Counted from the first letter of the stretch, positions 1 to 13,743 are shown. The stretch is 64,000 nt of DNA from Diadema setosum (GCA_033980235.1 CM067077.1:10144102-10208101); one strand, 5' to 3'. Translations and numbers: made by a program. Notes: generated from the sequence alone by a model not told the origin.

Positions 1-3000
1 CATAGTCGCCGTGGCAACGAATGTTGAGTGCATACAACTGTTCTAGTTGATGGTGGCCAACTGTTGCCATGGTATTGTCATTTGTCCACATGATGAACAG
101 CCTGCTTGCCTAGGGTATTCAAATTCAGATGCATACTTTTGCTGTTGTTTTTATAGAGAAATGATATCTAAGGATTGTTCACTGTTCCACTCTGAAGAAA
201 ATATATTGATGTCTCACACAATCTAGCCTGAAGAAGCTTAGATCAAGAAGATATTCAATATTCAATACAGGTGATGACTTTAGAGTATTACAAGATAAAT
301 TGTTTATATGAAATTAATGGACTCAAGCAGTGAATTAGCAAAAATAAGTGCACACATAGACACATGATAGGGACCAGTTATGACTGTATGACTGTCACTA
401 CAGTAATTACATCTATTGTTTTCTTTTGTTAGAGTATTGAATTAAACATATTTTTTCCTAATTCATCCAGAGGAAAGGACCTAGGGGAGATTTTTCCTGA
501 AGTATAATGAAATTATGATCATCTCTTCCATCTTTCAAGTCTTTCAGCTTAGATTGTGTGGATGACATGTGACTGTAGAAGATTTATCAAAGCAATATGT
601 CATATATCCAAAACTTACAAAGAGCATAATGCATGAGTGGTCACAACAATGTGACTGAATTTGAACCCTCTCGGGTTAATAATGCAAATGCCATTGACAC
701 TGATGGTTGCTTTCATTGATGAGATTGTAGGGGCATATTAAATAATGATTACACTTGTGCTCTGATATTGCAGCAGTGAGTCGGCTATATTCTGATTTAC
801 ACAATCCTGTCCTTTTTTTTTCTTTCTTTCTTTTTTACGTAACTGCATCATTATCCAAAGGTTCTCATTTGGGAAATGTGTTCCTTTAAGTTCATCATAA
901 GTTCATTTACCTTTAGGATCCCTCCAAATTTGTCCTTCCTGTGGTATGGGGATGAATGTCCTTAGTTGAAATACCAGTCAATTCCGATAGTGACATTCAT
1001 GATGGACTATGCAGCAGGTCCGCAGATTGTCGAGCCAAAAGTTTGAGAGTTTTAACGTGTCAAGGCACATTGTTTAGAGCTCGAGCCAAGAGGTTGTATT
1101 GACGATCCAGATGCCAATATTGACTGGCCCAGTAAACTCTCAGACATGTGTATGATTGCCATGGCAACCTTACAGGGAGTACATGGAGGGTCATAATGAG
1201 TCATGAAAGCAGGAGAACATTTTAAAAACAAAGAAGAAGCAGGGGATGAGGAATTTTATCTTCTTTTCCCTAATAGATACCAGAGTTCCTTTACATTTAA
1301 CTACATAACTAGGTTTGTAGTCAGCTTTAAAGGTAGGGGATACCTTTTACAGACCTCCCAAAATGCAACAAAACATTAAATATGAACCTCAGGGGACTTG
1401 TTTAGGCCACTGCTGAGAAATTTGGAAGTCAACAGTTATCTACAATTTGAATAATGCACAAAACTCAACTGCTCAGTAGTTCTGTGTGTCAGCCACACTT
1501 GCAGTCTTCTGTACTTTTTTTTTTTTATCTATAAACACAAATCTAAAAGTATAAGAGCGGATGTAATAACATATCGAGTGTGTGGCAAGAATGTATATAG
1601 AAATGTTTGTAAGTTTTGATGAACTTTCTTCACAGAATATACATGATGGACACACATGCAGTGCATGGGTCTGCAAAGGTAGCCTAGTAATGTACTGGAA
1701 TTTACGGTGAGCCCCGAAAAAAATCCAATTCAAAATCTAACGGTCAATAAAAATGTACTAAATGTTACCTTCCACTTTCAGTACTTTATGGGAGTTTCTA
1801 AAATGATACTCTCTTCAACATACCACTGTACTTATACAACTCTTCATTTAAGGCATGTAAATGGGATTCCCTACCTTTAAATACCCTGCAGTATAGCATG
1901 GGGATCCGATTCATGGAGTGGGAAGGCTGGCCCAGTCTATATTCAAGAATCCCCATAACGAATTGTGTACAACTTTTTCACTGATCTCTATGTAAGGTAC
2001 ACACATAGCTTAAGGATCTCAGCTGGAGTCAAATGTTACTGATGAGCGTAGGCTTCAATGCATGTATTCGCTGGCATGTTCTACTTTGTATTTGTGGTTT
2101 TTTGAGTGTATCCCGTGGGCGACAAAAGAATTAAGCCACCCGTGAATCTCCATGCTACTGGGTCTTTAGGAATTATGGATCCACCCCCTCTTTTGCAAAC
2201 CTCATAATGAGCTAGTCTGTGAGCATGAGCTGTTGCCATGTCAGGCAAGCCTTCAGAAATCTTTCTTGTTGTTATGCACCCCTAGTGTTGTACTTTTCTT
2301 TCAAAAATATGCATAGCGATGAAGAGATCTTTTCCCCAGACACAGTTTATTTGATGGGGTGAGATGGAGATAACGGGGGGGGGGGGGGGGGGGGGGGTTT
2401 GAATATATTGCTTGTTGCTTTGCAATATCAGTGCCTGCACATATCAGGCAGACACACACGTGACTGATAACACGTGAAAACAATGCAGGCTGGGATGTCA
2501 GAGCACTATCAGTGATTTGTGGTGTCACAAGTGGAAGGGGAGGGGTGGGGGAGAGAAAGGGCCTGGGGGGGGGGGGAAGAATGGGGGATGACAGATGCAG
2601 AAGCAATGATGTGTGACCTTGCCCAAGACACGAAGACCTGGGATTTTATTCTTCAAGGGACCCTAGATTGACTTATTAACCACACCTCACCTCCATGATG
2701 GATGATGGTAATATCATCTTTTGTAAATGTGTCACAGTGTGACTCATTAATTTTCCTTTTCACAAGCTGTCATTTCATGAAAGCAGTGCTCTGTACATCT
2801 AGCTATTAAAACTTTAGATCATGCCTTTTATGAAGGCCCTATCATATCCCCCCCCCCCCCAATTTGCAAGATTATGGGAAAAAAGATCACACCTCCCTGA
2901 TTAATACAATACTACTGTAAACAGACAATTACAATTATTTTCCTATTGAGGCAGCTGTAAAAGATGTATGTACATTTAAGTGAATGTTTCACCTAATTTG

Positions 3001-4624
3001 TACTTCATGATTTTTGTATATATGCATAACTATATTTTTTGTTTTACGTGACATTTCGTGAGAAATATGAAAATGAATTGATATCGAAATTGACCCTGCC
3101 CAAATAAGGTGCTACACTGTCTGATGCAATGCATTCAAGCGTCATTTCTTCAATATTTTGCCATCTAGATCTGAATTATGTACCATCTCTGAATCTTATT
3201 ATGACGAATTCTAGGCGGGGTGGATGAGATTTCTGGTAACGCAAGTAGATCTAACCCACTTCGTGAACGGCCGACCCCCTGGGTCACGCCTGTAAAAACA
3301 TCGCCCCCCATTTTTAAGTGTTGTTCAGAGTTCATATGCCAAGTGATTCCATGTGAGTGAAAGAGAAAAAAAAAACTGCCAAATAGCTGTTAGAATAGCA
3401 AAACAGAGGGCGTGCACTCATGTAACTACACCCTCGTAGACATGGAACATGATTTACGCGACGAAATGCTTGTTGATGCATAAGTAAAGTGGAGGGATGA
3501 ATCGGTTGGCATTCACTGCCAAAGTTTGAGGGAATCATTTGGGGTGGGGGGATGGGGGAGAAGGGGGATATGCTGGCAGAGGTGATAGTAGGAGCTGTGG
3601 AGTCAAAGTCTCCATTATTGACGTCACCTTGACATGTGAACAACCCTACTGGCACAGTTCTCTAAGGGGTTGAGATCTATCATAATAGGTGAGTGCCAGA
3701 AGGTTGTAAGTGTGGCATGATGGCAGAATGGGCCCAAATGAGGCACGTCTGTAGCAGTACCAGTGCAAGACAGATCAGATATGATTTTGTTTTTCCTGTT
3801 TATTAAGAAATACAGAGAGAGAAAGGAGTGTTTTATTGAAAACACTAGAAAAAGAAAGGAGATATGAGATACTTGAGTCTAGGGGGGGGGGGGGAGAGAT
3901 CCTTGGATTTGGTCGTATATCACAACCAGATGCCATCCAAAACAAATTGATTGCATAGCCCCGTATCCATCGCACCCTCTAATGGGCCGATCGAGCCGCC
4001 ACTTAACACCGGAAAGTTATGATTTGTGCAGATCTCCAGTGGGCGAATGCGTTTTTCTGTGCCGCTCATGCGTGTCCCACAAATGCTGCACGTCCCACGA
4101 ACATCGCACATCCCCGAGGCAGATCATGTGAAACGGCAGAAGGCGATAAGTGATGGGATTTGGAAATGTGCCTTAGCCATTCTGTGGATTTGAACTCCAC
4201 CCTGTACGAGTATGGCAGATAGAGGGAGCTATGTCTCATTGGCACGTAGCAGAGCAGATTCTTCAATCATTATTAACTATCTTCTCTTCCCTCCTCACTG
4301 TTCTTTCCTACATCATCATCATCATCTTCTCCTTCTTCTCCTTCTTCTTCTTCTTCTTCTTCTTCTTCCTCTTCCTCTTCTTCTTCTCTTCTTCTATTCA
4401 TACTTTTCCTTTCATTGATCCTACTCCTGTTTTCTTCTAATTTCTCTTTTTCTTGTAATCATCTTTCTTGTAATCACCTTCGTCATTATTGTCATCATCG
4501 CTGTAAGTAGCGTCTCCATTACCATTATTAGCTTTATCATCGGTATCATCCTTTTTTGTTGTTGTTGGTCTTTTCTGATATTTCTCCTTTCATCTCTTCT
4601 GTCTGTCCTTTTTTCCCCCTGATC
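1..4624. other. Non-coding stretch: upstream region or long 5' intron
   Basis: No cysteine-rich exon, long open frame or recognisable gene is visible on either strand. There are low-complexity tracts: a G run at about 2375-2397, a G run near 2567-2576, a C run near 2850-2860, a G run near 3882-3893, and a CTT-rich tract near 4312-4400. Open frames here are short and of skewed composition, so I treat none as a gene. The stretch is probably the first part of an intron of the MEGF6-like gene or its upstream flank. Confidence 0.5.
4312..4400. repeat. CTT-rich microsatellite
   Basis: The plus strand reads as a run of CAT then CTT/TTC trinucleotides with CCT interruptions. It explains the short poly-leucine, poly-phenylalanine and serine open frames over this spot, which are not genes. 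Confidence 0.9.
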
Positions 4625-5583
4625 TACTGTAAAAGTGGAAATTTTTGCGGTTTTGAAATTTTCGCCCATTTCGCGCAACATCGAGAAACTTTAAGCACGC
4701 AAATAGTTTTTGCTTGCAATATGTGACCCGCTACAACAAAAAGGTCCTAAAGTCGCGCACGGTTAAAGCCGTGAAAATCGAGTTTGAAGTCAGAGCATTA
4801 AAATTGGTCAAAACTTACAATTTTCTGATTTTGATATATCATTGGAGTCTAACATGTCTTCTATCATCTGTCGAAATTTTGAAGCAAAATGATCAAAGGA
4901 AAGACCAAAACTAGCATTTTTCTGAGCCATGTTTTTTGGCGTTTCAACGAAGCAGAAACTGGTTCGAAAATTTGGACTGAGCGCCACGGATAGGTTCCGC
5001 CCCTAACAACGACCAGAGTGATCTCATTGGTCAGTTTGCTGTTTGCTGCTAACCGAAGCGTGAAGCTTGCACACTGCCCAGTGGACTGGTGCACATGCCG
5101 GCGGGGTGCGCCATGCTCAGCCGCTTCTCACATTCTGGTCACTGATTGGTTGGTGAGGAGACCGCCGACGCTGATGTGCTTGAATGAACTCTTCGGGGGT
5201 TGCTAGGGCTTACCTTCTATTGTCCAGAGGTGAAAACTAACTTGCGTGTCCGTGATCGCGATTGCGTCGAAAGGAAGACTTTAAGGGCGCTTTTCTCGAA
5301 ACAGTGATTTCCAGACGCCTTGACATGCTCTCTTTTAAACATCGATATCTCCGCAGCCGATTATTGTTATAAAATATTTTCTATATTAATTTAAAGCAGA
5401 AAGATTAGGGGATTATATCATGCAATTTTCAAATAATCGACCTATCCCGACTTTAAGATCATTTTGTTGTAGCGGGTCACATATATTCTATTAGTTGATG
5501 TCTTGATTCCATGGAATTAAAAACTCTTCTTACCCGGCCAAGTGCGAAAAATTAGTCATGCGAAAATATCCTCTTTTACAGTA
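4625..5583. mobile_element. MITE with TACTGTAAAAG terminal repeats, split by a second insertion
   Basis: The left end reads TACTGTAAAAG at 4625 and the right end reads CTTTTACAGTA at 5573-5583, an exact 11-bp inverted pair; similarity continues inward through an ATTTT-GCG stretch on both sides. Once the inner insertion (4719-5484) is removed, about 190 bp of host MITE remains. A likely relative lies at 20337-20549. No coding capacity is visible, so this is a non-autonomous DNA transposon. Its superfamily is not assignable from what I can see. Confidence 0.7.
4719..5484. mobile_element. Inner non-autonomous DNA transposon with ATATGTGACCCGC ends
   Basis: The left end ATATGTGACCCGCTACAACA (4719-4738) is matched by its exact reverse complement at 5465-5484. 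Similarity continues inward to about 37 bp (AAAGTCG near 4751, CGACTTTA near 5448). The flanks allow a TA target duplication if the element proper begins at TGTGACC. The interior is about 690 bp without a transposase-like frame. It sits inside the MITE at 4625-5583, so it is the younger insertion. Confidence 0.75.
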
Positions 5584-8500
5584 TCTTTTCCTTTGCTCAT
5601 GTTTTTTTCTTCCCCAGAAATATGGCAGAATTTTGATTTATGACAAAGAAAACATGCCCTGAGGAGACGAAAGGAGATGCATACTGTGTAGAATATCCTC
5701 TAGGAAATATACTGTATGTGCCAACATTTGAGTCCTGTCAACCAGTGAAGAGATTTAATCAGGGATGACGTTAGAATCTCCTCCCAGCGTCTGCCGTTCT
5801 CAAATCTGGGAGTGCTGGCTGGAGCCAAATGTCACAAGGGGTGGTACTTCCACGAAATCTTCTTTGGTAGGAATAAGCGCCTTTGACCCATGGACTCACT
5901 GTGAGTGGGAATGATATTCTGTCAACACACGGTTTTCATTCTCACTGCAGCAATGAACTCATAATGCTGCTACACTTGAGGTTTTTGCACAGTAATGTGC
6001 ATAATTTATGCTGTTGGCTTTTGCTGGCCATCTGCTTGCTACAGTAGATGTTACGTAAATGAGTGCATGGCTGCCTGACTGTGACCAAGCTGTGCATTTT
6101 TTGTATTAAAATGTATGGAAGTATAGAGCTAAAAAGTCTCTCCTCCTGTGACGTACAATATTGCGCTTCACATGCCCAGATTTTGAGAGGGAAGTTCCTG
6201 CAGATAATGTTACGTAGCTGTGACGTGAACTGTGCATAGCCAAGCACTTGAATATTGGGCAAAGGATGGTTGTTGTTTGTTTTATCTCTGTTCTTGTCTT
6301 GATTTAGTCTTAATACTTTATCAGTGCTAAACTAGGGAGGAGGGATGTTTCTATATTAAGGGTAAGAAACCAAGACAGGTGTTGGACTGAGCTGATATGA
6401 TGTCAAATTCTCCATCCCTTCCTTTTCATATTTAGTGCAATTTCCTCCTCCCCCTCTTAAAAAGTTTGAGATCCTAACCAGGTACAGTATTCTCCGCGTA
6501 ATCGGGTACCGCTTAATAGTCAGGTACTATGCTTATTTGACATACGAAGTGAATAGACAGTTCTGATGTGGGTTATGTTTATCAGATAATTGGGAAGGCA
6601 TTTTGGTTACACAGGTAGAAATTTTCCATACAAGCCTCATCTATTCTCATTGTTTCTTCCAGAAAGTCTTTGAAATGTGTGTAAATAATAGAAAGTCTAA
6701 AGAAACCATGAGGTGCTAGGAGGCGATAGAAGGATTCTGCTTGACACTACCTGATTAAAACTCTTTTAATGTGCCATGGTGGAAACCCCCTGAGTGCCAC
6801 ATTATTCTGAGACACCAACATAGTCATGCTTTGAGAAAACATGCTGTTTTCAAATCTCTCTTACTCCTGTAGATTTATGTTAAGCTGGACATATTGTGAA
6901 TAATGTTGTAGATCAAATGTCAAGCTTCGTTTTTATGTTAATTTTATGACAAATCTTATGATTGTTTTTCTTTCAAATGACTAGTAGCTAAATATCACTG
7001 TAAAGACATGACTTTTGGACACAAAACAGTGACAGAAACATAAAATTTACGCTCAAATCCAGTATGGAACATCACTTGATAGTCAATCACCACATAAAAT
7101 GCAAGCTGTATGTGAGAGGAACGGAAGCGCGAAAAACGCTTTCATTGTACTGCGTCATTTGGAGATTTATCTATCGGTTTTGGTGTGTTTGTGCATTTGA
7201 GCAGAATATGCGAAGTTGGCACGTTGACTGAGTCGGACGTGCGAACGTGGCACATGAAGTCAGAGAGAGAGAGAAAAGAAAGACAGAGGAAAGTGGAGAG
7301 ATGGAGAGATAGAAAGAGGAGGAAGAGAGGGAGAGAGCTGTATGAAGCATACTGTCACCACACTGTATGCACAATGGCATCAACTTTCCTTTGCAACACA
7401 GGACTTCAAAGCAGATTGCAATACCGAGTTCTGCAGTTTGGCTTAAAGTTAGAATGTCTCACAGCTGCTGTTACAAAAATGCATCAAACCTTTTGATATT
7501 TTAAATCTGTGGGAAAGCCTAACTTTTGGGACTGTAGCTAAAGCACTGTGAATAATTTGATAATAAAATGGGTATATTTTTGTTAATCTCCACCTGACCC
7601 CCCCCCCCACATGACATGCCACATCCATTCATGTTTCAGCACCGCTATATTCTCTTTGTAATTATGATTAGCCATATTAGATTTTGAAATTGCCTTTCTA
7701 ATAACAAACGTGCTTACAATGACTAATATAAATGCATAAATTTATGATATATCTTGAGCATAAAAGTGATTTTGCAAGCTAAGAAGCAGAGGGTTAGTGA
7801 TAAAAAAAAAATGAAATGCTACCCGGTATGTGATTTCCTTTGCACGTTGCATCAGCTATTTGCCAAATGCTAAATGTAAAAAAGAAGAAGAAGAAGAAAA
7901 AGAAAAAAAGAAAAAAGGTGGAACTAACTGTGCAGTCCAGTTACCCACGCTCAGGTGTCGGTCACTGTGATAATTGCCACTTATTATTATTACCTGGGCT
8001 GTGGCATGGAGCAAACGACTTTATAGAAATGCTTCAGTAACTGCTTAAAGAATTACCCAGCAAGCCTTGACACCTCGTGTGCTAGGGAGGTGAAAAAGAA
8101 AAGCATTTGTATCGCAGCACGACAACAGGAGACAAATGCCCCTGTCTGTCAGAGACACCTTGTAATACCCCTGGAGTCCTCCTCAATGGGGGGAAAAGAG
8201 ACGAAGTGTATTCTACCCAATGATTGATGCCTGTTGTCTTCAGCTTATGACCTTTGAACCTGACCTTTGACCCCGGTCCTGGTTTCGTGTTACTGCACCA
8301 AGCCTACCCCCCCCCCCCCCCCCCCCCTGGCCGCCTGGGGGTCTGCAGTACCTGAGGTACGTAAATGTGCCTGTCAGTACATTTTTGCCCACCGAGAGTT
8401 TGCTGATGTGTAGAATTTTGCAAGAAAGACAGTTTTCATAAAGGGAAATGTGATCGATATGATATCTGCGTGCGAGGGCTTTTGGGGGTAAGATGAAATA

Positions 8501-8676
8501 AAGAATGCAGAAACCTTATCTATAATCCCATCTCATCTCCGCCACTGTGTATCTTTTCTTTAACTTGTAGGGGAGATTCCCTAGATTACTCCCTACATTT
8601 CACTTCATGACAAGGAAGTATGCTTGTGATGTCACTATTAAGAAAGTTATGTTTGTCAAATATCTTGTATCAGCCA
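5584..8676. other. Non-coding stretch, nothing recognised
   Basis: No exon with EGF-type cysteine spacing and no credible long frame is seen. Contents are ordinary AT-rich sequence, an A/G-rich tract at about 7261-7337 (GAGA and AAAG rich), an A-rich run near 7878-7917, and a C run near 8308-8329. It probably belongs to a large 5' intron. Confidence 0.4.
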
Positions 8677-8765
8677 AACCATCGGGGCCAAGCTGATTTC
8701 GCTGTAACAGGCAAATCCCATAGACACCTACCCGAGTATACTCAGGACTGGTCTTCTAGGGGTTT
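8677..8765. repeat. Copy 1 of an approximately 90-bp palindromic element (CCCGAGTATACTC core)
   Basis: The unit begins AACC, contains a GCTGATTT block, then CCCATAGACACCTA leading into CCCGAGTATACTC, and ends near GGGGTTT. The same order occurs at about 50759-50847 and 60748-60835. The ends are roughly inverted (AACCCGTTGA versus TCAACGGGTT in the better copies). This copy has a mutated right half of the core (CTCAGG in place of CTCGGG). Confidence 0.7.
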
Positions 8766-11700
8766 AAAAGATATTGGGTGTACAGTGAAGAGGAATGTAT
8801 TGAGCTTTTGCTTCGGCCTGTTTCTTTTCATATAAAATTAGCCTGATGATTTTGAAAATAGATAAACTGAATTTAACTATACAGAGAGTACAAGAGAAGA
8901 AAAATTGGGAAATATCTCCTGACTTGATTTTTGGTGTCCAGATGCACTGTAGCAGCAACTGTACCAATTTTTCCCCTTTTTTATATTGTTGTGAATGGAA
9001 CAAGTCATAATTAGAACATGGTGCCCATTGTATGTCATCCTAGCCATGATAGACTGTATGTTATTCATGTGCTGGTGGTAATGATGGTGGTTGAAGGGAT
9101 GGGGGGGGGGGGGGGGAGCGGGAAGTACATGTAGGGGGTTAGGTGGGGATACTGAATCTCAAGTGTGGGTTTGTGAGTTCGGGGTTGGCACCATAAATCT
9201 CCCCTTCAAACCGTAGTTTGCGGTCTGTCGAAAGTGTCGACATGTTCCTGTGGGGATGATTATTCATCCTGGATAGGAGCTTTGACTTTCCCCCATGACC
9301 TCCGACTGTAACATTCGGCAAAAAGTCCCTAGAATCTATTCCTCTAGTGCACAGTTACGACTGTGACCCAGTGCTTGGACTTTACAGGGTAGCTCCTCCC
9401 TCCAGCTAATTCACATTGACTTTGCTTAAAAGGGCATCAAGAAAACTAGCTAGGTTATGGAAGGTTTAAATATCTAAGTTGGATAGGCAAATGACAAAGT
9501 TACGGCATGTTAGCAAACATTCTTGGGCTACCACAAAGCAGTAGCATCGAATAAAATTACTCATAATACAACGTAGATGAAGTTATAATGTCTTGCATCA
9601 CTAGTTCCCTGCTGACCTGCAAAGAAATGATATGAAAAGAATAAATTCTTAAATTAAATAAAAGGAATAATTTGTATCATTTGCATCAATTTATCATAGA
9701 GTTAAATGGTAATGTAACAATAATGACTGTCAGAAAAAGAGATTTGTGTTTACTAGAGATCATTGACTAAAAATATGATTTTTGCACCTAAGAATTGTGA
9801 GGGGATGGACATAATTGTCTTGACTAACTGCTTAAAGCAGTTGTGACTGATATTACTTTTTCAAGAAAAATGTCATATTTTGATATTCCACATCCATATC
9901 TTGTTTGGATTTATTGTAGTTCTATGTGAAAGATATCAGTCATTTCTGTTCTGATTTCTTAAGTCAACGGGAAAGTGGAATGGAGTTCCATGGTTGGTAC
10001 ATTGCCTTATCAGTTTATACCCAAGTGAGCTCGTTATTACGGCAACAAATGAGTAAAACAAAGTGTAAAGGAAGTAGTAAGTAAAAGAGAAGAAACAAAA
10101 CTGGCAGTGAAATCATTTAAGCAAAGTTTATTGAAGAAAAGGAAACAAGCTGAATCCATGAAATGTAACATGCAAAGCAAGTATTTTTCAGCATAGATAA
10201 CCGGCGCAAATGATTCCAAGGATGTCATAAACCGAGTTCATGCGCAACCTTCTCTCCCAAATCTCTGGTGGATATAAGTCTGTCCAATTCTCGCGCTCTC
10301 TCTCTCAATCTCTCAAAGTTTGCGTTACTTTGAATTTGAGAGCTAGAAGAGTTGGTCTGGAGTGGATAAGTCGTTAAGTGATAGAAAATTGATGATGATG
10401 ATGATGAAAAAAAAAAAGAAACAAAACGTGCCTGTGCCCCTCCATTCTGAGAATATCGGAGCTCTCTGTGTAATTGTCAAAGTGGGAATAATTACATCTG
10501 CACATGCAATGAAACATGAACTCCTCTTGTTTTTGAAATATTGATGTTTTAGCACTGGATGGTGATAAATAATATCTCCCCCCCCCAAAAAAAAAAAAAA
10601 AATGTATTCCCTCCTCCTGATCTGTACACAGGCCACCTCGGTCGGTTGGGTAGAGAAGTTCGTATTTCTCGTGTGTGCCTGCGTGCGGGCAGGTCGATCA
10701 CTGGGTGATCAGAATCTGATACCGCCGGGCAGATTTATCGGAGTCTGGCTAATTTCCGAGTTGAGACAGAGGGAAGATGTGGTTTTTCTGCAGCGGTACT
10801 TGACCGTGCCTTCTCTCTCAGCCCCAACCCCCCCCCCCAAACTCCACTCAAATCTGTTGAGCTGATGACACGTCTTTTGCCCTGCCTGCCACAGAAACCG
10901 ACCACAAGGTTGATGAAATTATTTGTCACTATGTTTTTCCTTTGTCTCTCTATCATTTTTTTTTCTTTTTTTTTGGGGGGGGGGAAGGGAGGGAGTATGG
11001 TAGATTGTATGTTTCACCTCTTTGAACCAGAAACTGAGGTTTGCAGCATGTGACCCAAGCTCCCTTTGTACATCTCAAACAATGTTTTGTTCCTTCCTTC
11101 TTTGATATTTTCTGGAAATGGGGATGGATCGATCCATGCTTGTACAATTTATAGAAAGAAAATAACAAGACAGGAAAAATGGCACAGTTGTCTACGGGAG
11201 GAATACATTGTATTATACAACGGTGCGTGTGGTGTATGTATGTACTGTATGCTTGCTTGTATCTGTGTGTTTTTATTTGTGTGTATGAGTATCAATCCTC
11301 CATTCATGTCAGAGCCAATGTGGAGTAGGTATGAAAGTATTTTTGGCTGTGCCATATTTGATGACATTTGTCTCATAGATGTGGAGCTATGATTATCTGT
11401 TCAGATAACATCCATTCGAAAGTGTTCCATGTCCTTAACAACGGTTATATACTGTATATACCTCTATAAACCTGTCTGTCCAATAATATAGTCATGAATA
11501 TTGGCATATTTAGGGCCTAGATATTTGCGCGCCGTTGCAGTTGGGCTATCTCGACTGCTCATCAGGTTTAAGTATTGCAGTGAGGGACTTGTACAAAAGA
11601 ACATAAAACATGCTAAAAATGTTGGGCTGGAGAACAGAGTGAGACGTGAGAGTGAGAGAGTACTTCAGGTGAAGTTAGTCATAAGTCATGTTATTACCTT

Positions 11701-13620
11701 AATCAGATCGCTATCCAAAAGGTCAAGGTTACGCGTCTTCTCCGCTCTCCGGGTGCGCTGGTTATAGCCAGGGATGAAACTAGCAGGATGTCAAAAAATA
11801 AGAGATGTCGTGATAAGGACTAAGAGAGTGGATGTTCAAAGGTCAGATGAAAATTTTCCATGTCGCAACGATCTCAAATTGTTATAATTTCTTATCTTTT
11901 CTTTTTTTTTATTGATCCCAAATTTCTTGATCGTGTGAAGTTAACCATTATGAAATCATCATCAAGGGCAAGAGAAGAAAATGTTGTTTGCCTATACTTC
12001 TGGGAGAACATTGCAATGATTTTCGGTCAGTCATGCATAAGAGATGACTTATCAACCTATAAAGCAAGATAACCCTTGAAAGGCCAAATTTTGATTATAT
12101 CACTGGGAGTTATATACATTTTTTTTCCATTGTAAAGATTTACTGTAAAAGAATTTCCAGATACTGTTATGTGGATATTCTTCTTTGTTATTAAACATAC
12201 TCTTATAAGACAAATATATATGTGATATGCACTGGACAATTCTATACCACAGGATTTTTAAGAAGGATGTGGAAATTTATTGAATCAACCAGTTAAGACA
12301 AAATTTGAGGTTTCTTCTATGTGGCTGTTTTAATAGTATGTGTATAATTGTGTGTGAGAGTGTACATATGACTGTGTGTATGGAAGAAATGTCTTTATAT
12401 ATGTATGTATACATGTATGTATGTATACATGTATGTATGTTTTCTTTAATATAAACAAAAATGAGCTGCATTGATTTCATATAATGCTAATGTTATATTG
12501 CACTTCATACTTTTGTTGTTGGAACTGAAATAAAATGAAATGAATGAATGGATGCATATACTTTGCTTATTTCTTTATTGAACTCGGGTGGCAGGTAAGA
12601 TTGATGATTGAACAAAGTTCAGGAAATGTTGGCCTTTTTCTGTGCAAGGTCTCTCTATGCAACTGTCTCTTTCATTCTTTCCGGTGGTAAAGGCGGTAGG
12701 CTTGTCTCTCCTGAGCGGAGCTCAAGAAAAAGTCTAGGCTGCCGAATAAAGCCCTCCTACCCTACTTCCTGTCGTTTTGATGACAGTATTGTGGTCCCAA
12801 AATCTTGACAAAACATCTCCAAAATCTCCGCTCCCAAACTCGGCGGAGCCCCACAAATGACAGGCCCCGTCCAAAATAGAGCGTCAAAAATCTTCACCTC
12901 CGGGGCGGGAGCGGCAGCCGGTGTGGTGTGTATGGTGCGGCTCTTGTCTCGGTGTTGGTTTTGTGGCCGAACAAGAAAACTGCAACATGAGAATGAAAAT
13001 ATCCCCCTTAGTATTAGGCTATAGGCTAGCATTAGGGAGTTTTGGGAAGAAGGGATATGATATTTTGATTGTAGCTTTTAAAAGTTTCTTCACAAACATT
13101 AAACCCTCTTTTTTTCCCCCTGCTTCGTTCCAAGTCCCGGCTTAAGTTAGACTTCAATCAGCAAGGAGGCAGGCGGGCAAAGCTGGCTCGTCTGAAACAA
13201 AAACAGGCCGAACATTTTGGCAATAATATTGTCGCTCCCGCGAGAAAATAGCCAAGGCGCTGGAAAACAGGCACAAATTGAATACAAAGTATCAGACGTG
13301 GCAAGGAAGGATACAGTTGCGACAATACGCAACATGCTGGATGGAATTTTAGGAACAATATTTTGGCAGTCAAAGTATGACGGGTGATCCTGATGGAGGT
13401 TGATAACTTTTATATACAAGTGAAGTAAGCAACATTCACTCAAGGTTCATAACAAATAAAGTGTGCTCCTCTCCTCTCCTTTCTCCTTTTCTGTCATAGT
13501 TCTTTCTCTCATATGAACAAGTATAACTTCCAAAGGGACACTAAAAGATATTGTTTATTAAAGCTCATTGGGATACAACCTTTCAGATATTGCTTTTCTT
13601 CTGCATTCGTTTTACTACAG
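8766..13620. other. Non-coding stretch upstream of the first visible exon
   Basis: It holds a G run near 9102-9116, TTTT/AAAA and C homopolymers near 10571-10592 and 10831-10839, a T/G run near 10956-10983, and a TGTATGTATACA microsatellite near 12405-12440. A more GC-balanced patch at about 12640-13390 has no consistent open frame. No EGF exon was found. The 3' end is the intron preceding the exon at 13621, with a TTTTACTACAG acceptor. Confidence 0.45.
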
Positions 13621-13743
13621 ATACCAATGAGTGCCTGTTTAGCAATGGAGGTTGCATGGGAAGATGCTGCAACACGATCGGGAGCTACTACTGCAAGTGC
13701 GACGAAGGCTTCGAGCTCGGCATGGACGGAGTCAGCTGCAGAG
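13621..13743 (+). CDS. MEGF6-like exon: calcium-binding EGF 1, with an extra cysteine
   Basis: The acceptor is TTTTACTACAG and the donor is G followed by GTCAGT; the exon is 123 bp, phase 1 at both ends. It encodes an EGF with the calcium-binding start DTNEC, then NGGC, a CCNTIGSYYCKC stretch that fits the Asp/Asn-hydroxylation consensus, and DGVSC. It has seven cysteines where six are normal: the x of C-x-N is itself a cysteine. Upstream exons must exist, because the first codon is split. Confidence 0.88.

Noticed and set aside
4150..4215. tRNA-like T-arm (GGAGTTCAAATCC on the minus strand)
   Set aside because: The stem does not pair in register and there is no acceptor or anticodon arm next to it.
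12757..13032. Minus ORF of 91 residues in the GC-balanced patch
   Set aside because: No recognisable motif and no codon-level sign of constraint; it may be a chance frame in less AT-rich DNA.
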